Part shown: one piece after another, positions 37,001-47,389 of the stretch
Layout: each line of letters begins with the position of its first letter
How positions within the stretch are numbered: position 1 is the first letter of the stretch
Source: a virus
Reading direction: 5' to 3' (one strand)
IMG/VR virus record: IMGVR_UViG_3300047375_000952
Location: 85,404-149,403 of that record
DNA length: 64,000 nucleotides
Made by a program: the position numbers and the translations under genes
Notes under the pieces: model-generated
Seen by the model: only the letters and a program-made list of their open reading frames with translations
Databases searched by the model: none
What the model was told of the DNA's origin: nothing

Positions 37001-40000
37001 TAGTTGATATGAGCGGTGATTTCTCTAAGACTCTCGACGTGGCAAAAGCGATATGCGAGTCTCTAAACGAAGACCTTTACTTCGGACACTCTGCGCGCTT
37101 GCTCAACAGAGCGGGCTTCTATGAGGGCTTCCATCAGGAGTATGACAACGGCACAGGGGATGTGACCCTAAACCCTACTCTCCAAGCTAAGATTGATGCC
37201 TACGGAAATCACACTGTTTATGGTGAACGACAAGTTCTTTGGGTCACTAATGATGACCCTAGACACTCCAACAACGGCTCGGCTCTGTGGACAGATGTCA
37301 CAATAGAGTTGATCTGCACAGGGCGTGGGTGTGGGAAAATCCCTTTCATTGAGGGGGGTATTTCAGGAGACAATCTCAAAGACGAGGCAAGTAAAACTGA
37401 GAACCAACTTATTAACGTCATAGCCTCTTTAGGTAGAGCAGAGCAAGCGACAGGATCGACTGTTTACGACATTATATTTGAGGGTCAAGATCATAAAGAC
37501 TACAACCGAATAGGCTTATATTGGGAGTCAGAAACACTCCCTGATACTGCGACTGCTGAAGTTAAGAGTGTAAGTGCTCAAGCAGAGGGGAATACAACTG
37601 AGCTTGGTTTCGATAGAAATGGGTTCTTGCCTGTCGGACCTTGTGTTGGGTCATCTAGAAAAATCTATAGTCAGTCATACAGTAGCTACCCTCAGCCATC
37701 GCTCTATTTAAGACTCTTAGATGGGATCTATGACGGAAACGAAAGAGACTCAGGAAGCCCGATCAGAAACAGGATCGCCCCTGACTACTACACTAACGAC
37801 GGCACTGGATACTTTGACCTCCTACCTTTCTTAGACGCGACAGGCGGTCAAAAGAACGTGGGAGAATCTTTCGATTTCTTGGCTCAAGACCATTGGCTCG
37901 ACAATCCACACTTCGGCTTCAGTTCAGAAGATGATCTCAATGAGGAGGAGCTAGGGCTTTACACATGGGTATCTCGTGACTATGTATACCCTACGTCAAC
38001 AGACGTTCAGGAGAGCACTTATCTCGGTTTAGTCTGTACTTTCTCTGTTAACAAAAGAGAAAGGTCTAGCTTCTTTAAGCCCTTGATGAGCGAGTTCCAC
38101 ACGGGATATGAAGACATGATTGTCTCTGTGTCTTCAGAGTATTTCTCTCGCGACCTCTACTCACCTAACGTGATCGAGCTAGGTGACGACATCTACTTGA
38201 ACGCAAGTGTTTCGGGAACTCCGAGAATCGCTAAGGCGAAAGTAACATGGCGCTCTCAGAGCTCGGTAGGTAAGTACGAGTATCAGGCTTCTCTTAAAGC
38301 GGTGAACGGACAGTACGGGGGCTTCAGTGGGCTTTCTTACTATCAGCCTGTCTTTGCCCATGTGAGCGAGCAGAGCTTCAGTGCTTCTTTCACAGAGGCG
38401 ACAGGGAGCAACTTAATCTCAGCTTCGGTTGTAGGGGGCAACAGCTTCTTTTGGACTCAAGGCAACTTGAGGAGTCTCCTGACCACCGCTTCAGTGCCTA
38501 CACAGCTCGGTTATTCTGAGTTCTCTGAGAACAGAGACGTGGGCGCAATTGATGGAGGCTTCGGCTCTTTCGGAACACAGAGCGCGTCTCTTCTTTCAGG
38601 GGGTCGATTGGGTCTGTTCAACGGACTTCCTCAGACTCATGCGGGGATCAGCTTCGCTTCTGTCTCAGGCGGTCTTGGTACTTCAGGCTACAGAGGTGGT
38701 CAGGACGTTGGTCAGTACGGAGAAGATGAGTTAAGAGTATTCGAGACTTTCCTTGAGCATGGTGTGTTCTCCTATGTGAGCTTGCCTTTAGGAACAGGAG
38801 GTTCTTTCTCTAGTACGATTGGTCATACTACGAGAGAGAAAGGAAAGAAGTCAGACTATAAGTCGGCGGTGTTCGGGGGGAACTCAGGTCTGCGTGTATC
38901 AGGTGATATCAACCTGTTCATCAGAAACATGAGGATCTTGGGGTCTGACGATAACACCGCGTTTGTCATGCACACGGACTATGCGCCTCCTACCAACACT
39001 GATTTCTTAATCTCGAACGCTGACGTGACTCTCGATGTGACCTCTGCTTTCTTGCCCTACAATCAGACAGGTACAGGCCCGACCACATCAGGACTACAAG
39101 CTCAGAAATCAGCACAGGGTTTCACTAACCTCAGTCTGAAGTCTCAGGGGGGCGCTCATATGCCGTCAGGCGCGGGATTGTTCGGCCCTGTTTCGAGTGG
39201 AGCAATCACGGATGTTTCTGTGCGTAGAACAGCCACGATTTCTTTGGGTCTTACCCTAGCAGATCTTAAGGGTATCTCCAAGAGTCTCGGGCGTGAGGTT
39301 TCTGAGCCTGTAGGGAGCACAGAGAGACAAGTCTCGGCTAACTTCCCGAATCAGTACGGTACTGAGGCTGACATCGGTAGCGCGCTCTTCCATATGGCGC
39401 AGTTCTCTTCTTCAGAAATACCGACGATGGCACTCCCTTCTTTAAGAGATGCTTACGTCGCTCTGATGAGATATAAGCACACAGACGGCTCTGATGTTAA
39501 CCATGACGACAACTGGGGTATCTACAAGATCATAGACACTCCTGTCTTAATGCCTGTGGACGCTTCTGACATTGAATCAGGTCAGGGTACTAGAAATACT
39601 CTTCATGGCTATGGGAGCGATTATACGACCCATACGAGATCATCTCTTAACACCATCGTGGCGAACATCATGGTGCGTGTCGAGTCCGATGAGATCAGGT
39701 CTATCTACCCTGATCAGTCTGCTTCTAATCAGGGGGCTAATGCGCTCACTCCTTCAGAGTTAGTGATCGGCTCTACCTACTACGAGAACTCTCTTCTTTC
39801 TAAGCCTACAGCTAAGCTAGGTCACAGTTGGAGAGTGCTGAAGAGGAGCGCGGGCAACTACTACCATGACGTAGTGGTCTTTGACGTCGTGGATCAAGGG
39901 GGCAGTCCTTCAGGCGCTCCTTCAGACTTACACGGTCTTGAGGTGAACCCTAGAGCATTGGGTCGAGATTCTTTCCCCGCAGAAATCGTTCCGCTCGGTT

Positions 40001-43000
40001 ACTCAGATAACCACAACGCAGATATGCCCCTGAGCCTTGAGCTCGCGCCGATGGATTACTTCGATTCAGACGAGACGCTCAGGGACACTACTCTAGGACT
40101 AAGACTTCTCGGTGTCCATCGAAATATGGATCATAGAGGAAAGACATCTTCCCTTGCGTTCTTGACCTCTTATCAGACGACCTATCAGGGAGAGACTCTT
40201 TCTAGAGAGCCCTTGAGCTTCGTTGACTCTTTAAGAACTCGCATTGGAGACTTCATCGGAGACTCACCCGCCCGTCTAGCTGTCTACTCTTCAGAGAGAT
40301 CAGATCGACTTGACGAGTCAGCGAGCAGTACAACCAAGCAACTCTTTGAGAATGGTGAGTCAGGGTATGTGTCTCTTGGCTACCCTGAGAGGTTCGGCTT
40401 AGGTGTTGTTCTCGATGGTGGTCTTGGCGTGGTTTCGGGTAACGCTGTTCGAGTACATCCGCAGAAAGGAAACTTCGACTCACTAGGTAGTCTTAGTATC
40501 TATTCTAGCCCACTCATGGACTCTCGCCTCGACTTGAGAGACGGCAACGCTGTCTCCCTCCCAAGTCGTTTCAACCGCGCCGAGTTCTATGGCGATGTGG
40601 TTGTCGCGGGTCATGACTCAGACTTAGTAATTGATGATGCGCGCACAGCAAACGGTGCTTTCGCTAGAAAGAACGAGGCCGATCTATCAGCGAGCACTAC
40701 TAAGAGTTATCAGTCAAGGCTCTTGAGTTTCGGAGAGAGATGGAGCGCCTTCGGTGCTTGGAATGGCGGAAATAACTCACAGGGTTACATCGCTCTCATT
40801 CAAGACTCCATCCCTAACTCTTATGGCACAGGCTCTCTACCTAGCTACTTCTTGAGCGCGCCACCTCCACCTCTGCCTAGTGATACAATCTTGCCTTGGT
40901 CAAAGACAGGGATCAGGGTTAAGACAGGAGGCACAGTTGTCTACGAAAGAGCTTTCAGACCACAAGACGCAACAGGTGCAGATATCGTCGCTTCTATGGC
41001 GAAGGGAGCTAAGTCTGACCGAGGCTTGAGAGGTCTTGAAATCCCGACTTACGGTGAGTGTATGTTGCTTCCGAAAGGACCTTCTACTCTTGGGGGTAGG
41101 GTCTTTGAGCGCGCCAACAGCTTCACCGAAGAGCTTACCTCGATTGGGTACGGGTCAAAGACTAAGATTAGGACAGGTATTTCTCCTACGGACTTGCCTC
41201 TGTACGAGTTCTATAACGGACCTTCTAGGTTTGCGTATGGAGGCAACTTTGCTGTGACTCTTGGGAACGTCATGCAAGAGCATGGTGTCTTTGAAAGAGA
41301 AACAGCGTCAAGTCGATATTTCCCTGTCAGCCACAGCCCTAAGACTAACTCGGGCGGAGGGATTTCGGATAGAGTAGATGAGTTTGATGCGGGCATTCTT
41401 TCTCAGGCTTACCACCACTCACGCTCAAACGAGAGCGTGACATGGGGTGGTCAGAGTGTTCTTTTCGAGAATCCCTCAGACACTCGCACGATCTATGTTT
41501 ATGCTTACTACAACAGCTCGTCAGCTAACAGTGACGAGGGCTTCGCTGTTTTCTATCTCGACTATAATAAGAGAAAGGTCTTTGTGGAGATAGATACCGC
41601 GACTTACGGTGCAACCGCTACTGCACCCATAGAGCAGAAAACTGACCCTGTAGGAAATGGGCGACCTTTTGTTAAGGCTGCTAACTCAGCTAACTTGCCT
41701 ACGGGTGGAGGCACTTGGAACGCGGGGGGTGCTTTCGATCTGCCTTTATATGTTGATAGATTCTATGTAGTTACGGGCGCTAACGTAGCTGACACAGGCA
41801 CGCCTGACTTGTCTGTCCTTTTCTTCAGATTAGCTAGTATAGACACAGCTCTTTATGGGTTCAGCTTAGGTTTCAGCACAACCTACAGCTCCTCCACTCC
41901 ATACCTCGACCTATACCCTGATGTGCAGAGTGCTCTTTCTCAGGCAGACGACAACAGATATGTTAATAAGATTGACTACCCTGTAGGGTTACCTGACTGG
42001 GGTGTAAACAACACATATGACTATGACTTCAACCTCACTCAAAATGATCTGATCTCTGAGGGTTTATCAGCGACTCAGAGAAGCGATATCCTAGAGTCTC
42101 CTGATGACCCTATGACATCAAATATGCAAGTAAGACTTCTTGATGGGATGATACTTGAAGATGTTACCACAGGTACTTTCTACACAGTAGGTGATGTCGG
42201 AAGGTATAGAGGTTGGCACTCTCACCTTAAGCCCATTTCTCAGCCTGGAGATGTGGTTAAGTATGCACACAACAACCTCTATTTCTCAGATTACGATGAG
42301 CTAGACTCAAACCCCAACCTTTCTTTCTCCCGCGCTCCGATAAGAAAAATGACTGCGGGGAGCGCGATAGGCAATAATGGCAACACGTCACCTGAGATTT
42401 TCTATGATCTCTCAGGTGACTTTGACTACGAGCAAGACTGCTTAGACAGAAACGACGCGAGCTCTCAGAAAAACGGCTTCGGAGATGTCTCCGACAATGG
42501 CTATGTTCGTAGACCTCTTGTCGGACATAAGTTCAGAGTTGTGCCTAATGTGGAGTTCGTTCCTGTGCTCGGTCACAGATCAGTTAAGGGTGGGATCGCT
42601 GTGCCGTTCGATAAGGCGACCTCCTACACGACTTACATTGAGGAAGCTGACGCGATTTTCTATGATCGAGACTACTCTTTCTTAGAGAGTGACATCGGTA
42701 GAAAAATATACGTCTGTGGGACTTACGAGTACGCTTATGTGGGTTGGTACGTCATCATCGACATTCAGAAAGACTATCTCGTCAACCCATACACAGGGAT
42801 CTCTTCAGCTAATCTCGACCTCTTTGACGTGGCTGTGGTTAGAAAGATTAAGAGAAGCGGTGAGTACATTAGGGATTGGAAGTCGGGAGACGGCTCTGTT
42901 CTCCCAATGCGCTCTAGAAACATGGTACTTGGGGCGTGTCTCGATGCTTCCTCTAATGGAAAGAGAATCTACCTAGACGACGCAGAGAAAGACTACGACG

Positions 43001-46000
43001 TCCACGTAGCTGATCCTTTCTTCCCTGTTTCTTCTGAATTCTCGGAGTCTTTTTTAGCTTCCTACTCAGGCACTACTGTCTCAGGAAGAGCAGATCAGAA
43101 TCTCGTAGGGTACGAGCCAACCTCTCCTCTTTGGATGGGCGTTAACCTTTGGGCTGAGGACGGCTCGAATAGGTTCTTCGGAGTAGTTGCAGACCACTCA
43201 GTCTTAGACCCTGTAACTTCGCTAATCAACGAGGGGTCTACCGATCTACTTGTAAGATTTTTGAATGATAACAACAACTTCAACGGTGTTCGTATCGGAA
43301 GCTCTCTTAAAGCATACAACCAAGCGAACAGCGCGACGTACACAGGTTGGGGTTCTTACGCAGACGCTAAGTGGATCAAGTGGAAAGTTAAGTATGCCGT
43401 ACCTGACTACAACGCTCGTTTCCCTGTCCTCGGGAGCAAGGGATTTGTAGTGTGTGGCATCACTTGCGAGATCGACACCTCGCTTCTCACGAAGCTTCAG
43501 AGAAAGAACGTAGTCAACAGAGGATGTTTCTTACAGGTGGACTTACAGTTCCACCCTCAGATTGACTCAACCACTCATCTTTCTACTGACAAGACGACCC
43601 TATCTCACGATAGGGAGTCTAGAGGGTTCTTCAGACTGAGCGGAGTCAACTCCAACATCAGTGTGGCTTGGGCAGACAAGAACAGCTACTACCCTAATCA
43701 GTATGAGGGCTACTCTACAAACGCGAGCTTGAGCGCATTTAACTATGACGTATATGTCTTAGATCAGAATGACCCGACATACGTTATGACCCCTCGCACT
43801 TTCGATCTTGCAGATGAGACTCTCTACACTAAGAGTCAGTCAGCAAGTGGCGGTATTCGTTGGGTGTTCTCAGCGCCTCTTCTTGAGGAAAACGTGGGGT
43901 CTTACGTCCACCTCACTAAGCCTCGACCTTATCGCTTTGGACAGCCTACATACACTCAGAATGAGCGCCTTCAAAACGAGCTTCCTAGCACCTATGTGAA
44001 TCCTTTCGCGTGGGCATCTGGTTGGCAGAGAAAGAAAGACCTTGAGAATAACGATCCGTTCGACTTGGGTACGGACATTTTCAGGGTGAACCGATGCCCC
44101 TCTACAGGAGATATTCTCTTGGGAGGCGACTGCGAGTCTTACTCTGTTGAGGACATCATCTGTCGAACGAGAGGCGGTTTCACTCAGAAAGGGATTGAGG
44201 TTTCCTACGCCCCTCTTTCTGTGATGGGTAATTGGCCTGACTCCGAAACAAATGAACTACCCGACACAGGATCTCTTAACTTCCCTATTCTCTATGCCCT
44301 TCAGCCTGTAGCGAGAGAAAGGATAGTGACGATTAAGCCTTCCTCAGCTAACTCATCTGTGGTGATGGCTCATGGTCAGTATGGTGTTGCACCTATGGTT
44401 GTCCCCGCGTCTCCGCTTGCCCTTGAGACTACAGGGGCTATAAATACGAGGTTTACAGACCCTCTCAACTTCATCCAAGAACATGGGAGTGGTTTCTTAA
44501 TCGTAGATGATGACCCCACCACAGTGCCTGGAGATGATGTGCCTTCAGTCTCAATCGCATCTACACTTGATAGTGGTTGGGGCTCAGATTATGTGTTCGG
44601 AGAGCGCATCATGATGGATGTCTCTCGCCCTTGGCTTCTCATGGGTCGAGAGAACGCATCTCAGAGCTACAGGTATTTTGGAACTGTTACCACTATCGGT
44701 AACACTAACCCTAAGACGGGCAATCCTTTCGTACACGCAAGTAAAAACGGAGGTCAGCTCGCTTGGAATCCCCATACAGAGGGTGGGAACACTGAATCTA
44801 AGAGAAGTTATGACAAGTACAGTGACGTTTCTGACACAATGATCAACGCCATCTACACTTGGAGTCCTTCAGGTGAGTGGTGGCAGATTCAAACGCCACT
44901 CTACATTGGTTTTAAGAGCGCCTTCATAGATGAGACGACGCCACCTCCGACTCTGAGAATTGACCTCACGGACAGCTTCACTCAGTCTAGCTCGGTTGGG
45001 TCGGGGATTAACAGTCCCTATCTCGGGCGCACACCGAAAGGCTCAAGACTAACTAGGATGTGGATCAACTTTGGGTTGAACGGAGACTTCGCAGACCTAC
45101 CTGGATCACTGTTCGACACGAACTCGAAAGAGCACTACAACTCAGTAGCTTCAGGTAGATATGACAACCTTGATAACACTGTCACACGAACAGAAAGAAT
45201 CTCTCAAGCAGAAGATCCTTCAGATTATGAGTTCTACAAGAGAAAAGCCACGAACTCTGCGATGACCTTTAACCTCGTCGTAGAAATACCCGGATCCATC
45301 GGAAACTCTGAAGACACCTTCTTCATGGACAGATCAGACAACTCGACTGATGATTGGTCTGACCTCATGGATCAGGAGTACAGTTTCTCGTCTATCGGTG
45401 GCGGTAACGGAAGCGCCTTTGGTGGGCGCGCTCCTACTTCTTCTTATAACCATTCAAGCAACTCGACGCGGTACTCGATTGTGGATGGCGTTTCTGCGCT
45501 CAGAGGAAAGCCCCGTTTCTCAGGAGGCACAATCATCGTGCCTCTCTATGTGAACCGAGAAGCGGGAGACTTGATGCCTAACGTCATGGAGAGGTTCGTC
45601 ACAGTAGGCCCTGTTCGATTTAAGAGAGATGGCGGAGCTGTGAGCGATTGGTCTGTAGGCGACGCCTACACAGGTTTTGGAGCGAAAGGAAATACGGTTT
45701 CTTCATTCCAATATCCTGAGAGTCTTTCTGCGACAGGCACAGTCAACGGACACCTTCGCTCCACGGCATCTGAGAACCACATCTATTCAGACTTTGACGT
45801 AAACTCTTTCTCTCCGATTGTGTGGGGTGGTCAGAACTTCTACTCTTCAGAAACCACACTTACAAATTGGAAGGGTCTAGGGGCAAACATCAATCTGCCC
45901 GATCTCGCGACTTTTGAGGATATTAGAAGCGCCTCAGTCTTAGCGAGCCCTATGCCACGATCTTCGAGGACAAGTGGTGGTGTTCTTTCTTCTTTCTCTT

Positions 46001-46656
46001 CAGGCTTATTCTCAGACACAGGGATGTTCTCTCCTGAGAACACTAACTATGAGCTCGCTCTCCATCACTCGGCGAGCACAGGGATTACGATTGCTCACCC
46101 ATCCATTTCTCTTGAAACCTTCATCAATGAAGAGGACTTTCAAGGCGGTAACTTCGGAACGACAGACGCCAACTCTTTAAGACAGTCTCCTAAATCTAGC
46201 CCCCACAGTTTCACTATAGCACTCACTCCTGTAGGGGATGCTTTTGAAGCTCCGAGTTCTGCGATCACTATGCCTAAGCTTAGTGGAGGAAGCTTGTACG
46301 CAGACACCCTCTACACGGACATCTCAGGCAGACAGTTTGCCTCTCTTGGTAGATATGGGCGCTCACTTGAGGTGAGTCGAGGAACAGACCCGAAAGACAG
46401 ACGCTTCAAGGTCGGTAACTGGCTCGATAAGATTTTGGACTACTACGGCATCCCCTCTCAGAGTGGTTCGATGCTCCCTGTTGGAGCGCGAGTCTATCTT
46501 GAGGCGACTGTGCCTTGGCCTAGCCGACCTTTTGGGGGTCTGACTTCTTTCTCAAACAACGGAGCTTGGATTTCTTCTGTGAAATGCGCGTTCGAGGTTG
46601 AGACTGCTGATGGTACAGCTTGGACACTCGATGTGAACACGATGGGAGAAGACTGA
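34042..46656 (+). CDS. Giant tail/adhesin-like protein, 4204 aa
   Basis: One open frame of 12.6 kb with AAGGAAATC before the ATG. It has no signal peptide, membrane segment, protease or kinase motif that I can see. The content is beta-rich and dense in Ser, Thr, Gly, Asp and Tyr, and appears to be a long chain of non-identical domains rather than short tandem repeats. It lies between two fibre proteins that share a DUF4815-like domain. The size is far above usual phage fibres (often 500-1500 aa). It probably forms a very long fibre or a massive tail-tip surface. Its last bases overlap the next ATG (TGATG). Confidence 0.75.
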   Translation: MASTNDLDRLKKSAQGIQATNDTSSESFSRDRVIRAEEVKTGLSRLNGSWASEYRVEDATDTSSELTIRTGLGQVGVGDIDFIPYTENTNRIGVKGAPSLGSPISFEVLGATLKSPLVDWTWTLDNTGNTLTINHATKTILTEYGIGQASDSPEVISLEDLEADHGGLYVVVNYVSNSYEKWASTWTPPTYVARDDIHRAQDQIFRVESMTSTEITLSSRTPLSDWFDSGGDVVGVMFLRKKASRMLEAPQSGGTTFFVMPPETSASLDFEPPLSNWKVGDFHTEATSGTASNYGLKNKTAVPTELTHSESKLVGNLVGTPTSASEFKVSIYPEGSSAPSQGAQAITSYGTSFLVGKCLRITSVSGGSELTTEQVNSFYGFYEIISIVGGGAPYTITLRRVSEQNLSTGKVTWDASYAFDVSVTFTLHNTVSDLLSSAVAQKVEIESARVKALISPSLTSNNEAITLSESSLGRGGSSSWSGAEPSNLLDLGFGVVVYPTKISADTNSLVADYENPLSPDLYDVDYEGATVYLKSAYSQDLSITSHATNPSGKTVLFISCVALSQEASFGMRLTTLDEGMEKGAYLLPKIPQIMASDDLLDISTVDHSIFWDGTNSIFIPSLSVDQVPHTGRIEADILDTFAFPETTKTLGFIYRGVSTLNNGIKLDNVKVDFDSTFYGMKIESTTTFRFSRHGRLSFKQSALVGRSARSESITFNDGGLSYNPDGSISLSISGLRTDESTLIYDSNTRKWTIDSSRYEVGLELKRGDLVASNVTELPADQMTVAPVVFLSTSNTDQDEITNDSHMITLDASAFENLGDEVPDYTGFYLNVEGASVLSKKVVSFTNGARIIVGLDSANTPSNPWQSKFLAYRNDTGSAQTDIELSTALNTALKNTYTDTYPTVRDYFYASSTSQIMISGRSPSVFPSYSYLSTANLPFIVESLSEGNFSDLAKLPSHRYLLSLEEVGGGKWVTVAVSVAETDFPHSLVDMSGDFSKTLDVAKAICESLNEDLYFGHSARLLNRAGFYEGFHQEYDNGTGDVTLNPTLQAKIDAYGNHTVYGERQVLWVTNDDPRHSNNGSALWTDVTIELICTGRGCGKIPFIEGGISGDNLKDEASKTENQLINVIASLGRAEQATGSTVYDIIFEGQDHKDYNRIGLYWESETLPDTATAEVKSVSAQAEGNTTELGFDRNGFLPVGPCVGSSRKIYSQSYSSYPQPSLYLRLLDGIYDGNERDSGSPIRNRIAPDYYTNDGTGYFDLLPFLDATGGQKNVGESFDFLAQDHWLDNPHFGFSSEDDLNEEELGLYTWVSRDYVYPTSTDVQESTYLGLVCTFSVNKRERSSFFKPLMSEFHTGYEDMIVSVSSEYFSRDLYSPNVIELGDDIYLNASVSGTPRIAKAKVTWRSQSSVGKYEYQASLKAVNGQYGGFSGLSYYQPVFAHVSEQSFSASFTEATGSNLISASVVGGNSFFWTQGNLRSLLTTASVPTQLGYSEFSENRDVGAIDGGFGSFGTQSASLLSGGRLGLFNGLPQTHAGISFASVSGGLGTSGYRGGQDVGQYGEDELRVFETFLEHGVFSYVSLPLGTGGSFSSTIGHTTREKGKKSDYKSAVFGGNSGLRVSGDINLFIRNMRILGSDDNTAFVMHTDYAPPTNTDFLISNADVTLDVTSAFLPYNQTGTGPTTSGLQAQKSAQGFTNLSLKSQGGAHMPSGAGLFGPVSSGAITDVSVRRTATISLGLTLADLKGISKSLGREVSEPVGSTERQVSANFPNQYGTEADIGSALFHMAQFSSSEIPTMALPSLRDAYVALMRYKHTDGSDVNHDDNWGIYKIIDTPVLMPVDASDIESGQGTRNTLHGYGSDYTTHTRSSLNTIVANIMVRVESDEIRSIYPDQSASNQGANALTPSELVIGSTYYENSLLSKPTAKLGHSWRVLKRSAGNYYHDVVVFDVVDQGGSPSGAPSDLHGLEVNPRALGRDSFPAEIVPLGYSDNHNADMPLSLELAPMDYFDSDETLRDTTLGLRLLGVHRNMDHRGKTSSLAFLTSYQTTYQGETLSREPLSFVDSLRTRIGDFIGDSPARLAVYSSERSDRLDESASSTTKQLFENGESGYVSLGYPERFGLGVVLDGGLGVVSGNAVRVHPQKGNFDSLGSLSIYSSPLMDSRLDLRDGNAVSLPSRFNRAEFYGDVVVAGHDSDLVIDDARTANGAFARKNEADLSASTTKSYQSRLLSFGERWSAFGAWNGGNNSQGYIALIQDSIPNSYGTGSLPSYFLSAPPPPLPSDTILPWSKTGIRVKTGGTVVYERAFRPQDATGADIVASMAKGAKSDRGLRGLEIPTYGECMLLPKGPSTLGGRVFERANSFTEELTSIGYGSKTKIRTGISPTDLPLYEFYNGPSRFAYGGNFAVTLGNVMQEHGVFERETASSRYFPVSHSPKTNSGGGISDRVDEFDAGILSQAYHHSRSNESVTWGGQSVLFENPSDTRTIYVYAYYNSSSANSDEGFAVFYLDYNKRKVFVEIDTATYGATATAPIEQKTDPVGNGRPFVKAANSANLPTGGGTWNAGGAFDLPLYVDRFYVVTGANVADTGTPDLSVLFFRLASIDTALYGFSLGFSTTYSSSTPYLDLYPDVQSALSQADDNRYVNKIDYPVGLPDWGVNNTYDYDFNLTQNDLISEGLSATQRSDILESPDDPMTSNMQVRLLDGMILEDVTTGTFYTVGDVGRYRGWHSHLKPISQPGDVVKYAHNNLYFSDYDELDSNPNLSFSRAPIRKMTAGSAIGNNGNTSPEIFYDLSGDFDYEQDCLDRNDASSQKNGFGDVSDNGYVRRPLVGHKFRVVPNVEFVPVLGHRSVKGGIAVPFDKATSYTTYIEEADAIFYDRDYSFLESDIGRKIYVCGTYEYAYVGWYVIIDIQKDYLVNPYTGISSANLDLFDVAVVRKIKRSGEYIRDWKSGDGSVLPMRSRNMVLGACLDASSNGKRIYLDDAEKDYDVHVADPFFPVSSEFSESFLASYSGTTVSGRADQNLVGYEPTSPLWMGVNLWAEDGSNRFFGVVADHSVLDPVTSLINEGSTDLLVRFLNDNNNFNGVRIGSSLKAYNQANSATYTGWGSYADAKWIKWKVKYAVPDYNARFPVLGSKGFVVCGITCEIDTSLLTKLQRKNVVNRGCFLQVDLQFHPQIDSTTHLSTDKTTLSHDRESRGFFRLSGVNSNISVAWADKNSYYPNQYEGYSTNASLSAFNYDVYVLDQNDPTYVMTPRTFDLADETLYTKSQSASGGIRWVFSAPLLEENVGSYVHLTKPRPYRFGQPTYTQNERLQNELPSTYVNPFAWASGWQRKKDLENNDPFDLGTDIFRVNRCPSTGDILLGGDCESYSVEDIICRTRGGFTQKGIEVSYAPLSVMGNWPDSETNELPDTGSLNFPILYALQPVARERIVTIKPSSANSSVVMAHGQYGVAPMVVPASPLALETTGAINTRFTDPLNFIQEHGSGFLIVDDDPTTVPGDDVPSVSIASTLDSGWGSDYVFGERIMMDVSRPWLLMGRENASQSYRYFGTVTTIGNTNPKTGNPFVHASKNGGQLAWNPHTEGGNTESKRSYDKYSDVSDTMINAIYTWSPSGEWWQIQTPLYIGFKSAFIDETTPPPTLRIDLTDSFTQSSSVGSGINSPYLGRTPKGSRLTRMWINFGLNGDFADLPGSLFDTNSKEHYNSVASGRYDNLDNTVTRTERISQAEDPSDYEFYKRKATNSAMTFNLVVEIPGSIGNSEDTFFMDRSDNSTDDWSDLMDQEYSFSSIGGGNGSAFGGRAPTSSYNHSSNSTRYSIVDGVSALRGKPRFSGGTIIVPLYVNREAGDLMPNVMERFVTVGPVRFKRDGGAVSDWSVGDAYTGFGAKGNTVSSFQYPESLSATGTVNGHLRSTASENHIYSDFDVNSFSPIVWGGQNFYSSETTLTNWKGLGANINLPDLATFEDIRSASVLASPMPRSSRTSGGVLSSFSSGLFSDTGMFSPENTNYELALHHSASTGITIAHPSISLETFINEEDFQGGNFGTTDANSLRQSPKSSPHSFTIALTPVGDAFEAPSSAITMPKLSGGSLYADTLYTDISGRQFASLGRYGRSLEVSRGTDPKDRRFKVGNWLDKILDYYGIPSQSGSMLPVGARVYLEATVPWPSRPFGGLTSFSNNGAWISSVKCAFEVETADGTAWTLDVNTMGED

Positions 46657-47375
46657 TGATCATCATGACCCGAAAAGACGACCTACCCGTTCAGACTATC
46701 AAGTCTTTCGACGAGTATGTCTACATGAACGGAAAGTATATCCTCGACTTTCCTGACTGCATAGAGATAGGAAATGAGCTAGGGGCTAATAACCCTTTCG
46801 ATCTCCCTACTCTTATTTCTAGCATAGAGGGTAAGTTCTTGGAGTCTTACCCCTCCTACGACCACCTGATTTACAAGCCTCTCCTCGACTCCTCTGCGGA
46901 GTTTGATGGTTCGGCTCTCTTTCCGAAAGAAACGGGGCATATCCCTTGTCGATTTAGGGTAGGAGAGACACCCAACGTGGCTTGTGTTCCAAAGGAAACT
47001 CCTGCGGGTAGGAACGGTTTGCTCATTACTCAGAATATCGACCTGACAGCTCTTACGAGTGACGGTGAAGGTCGAGAGACTTTCTTGATGTATTGGCGCA
47101 TCGTGAGAAAGGGAGTAAGGCATGACACCACTCCTGTAGATCTCACCAATTACGCAGACGCAGATAAGAATGAGCCTACCGTGATGAGATATGTCGAGGC
47201 TTCTGAGAGCGAGTATTCTGTTTATATATCTGAGAACGATGGAAATACATACGAGAAGATCGAACGCCTCGCTCCTTTTTCTTTCGAGCAAAAGACAGGA
47301 GAGGTTCGGATCGCTTTCCTTAATGAAAGCTCCATTAACGATCTCTACATACTCTCGTATGCCCTTATATTTTAA
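46656..47375 (+). CDS. Tail-associated protein, 239 aa
   Basis: The start at 46656 overlaps the stop of the giant gene and has GGGAGAAG upstream. I do not recognise a family. It is a mixed alpha/beta soluble protein with an N-terminal SFDEYVYMNGKYILDFPDCI and a C-terminus of alternating strands (YSVYISENDGNTYEKIERLA). Tight coupling to the giant gene suggests that it is a chaperone, adaptor or small subunit of that fibre. That is inference from position only. Confidence 0.6.
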   Translation: MIIMTRKDDLPVQTIKSFDEYVYMNGKYILDFPDCIEIGNELGANNPFDLPTLISSIEGKFLESYPSYDHLIYKPLLDSSAEFDGSALFPKETGHIPCRFRVGETPNVACVPKETPAGRNGLLITQNIDLTALTSDGEGRETFLMYWRIVRKGVRHDTTPVDLTNYADADKNEPTVMRYVEASESEYSVYISENDGNTYEKIERLAPFSFEQKTGEVRIAFLNESSINDLYILSYALIF

Positions 47376-47389
47376 GGAGAATATTGAAA

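Noticed and set aside
46779-47291. Minus-strand 170-codon frame
   Set aside because: It is antisense of the 46656 gene, which is coupled to its neighbours by overlap and ribosome sites.
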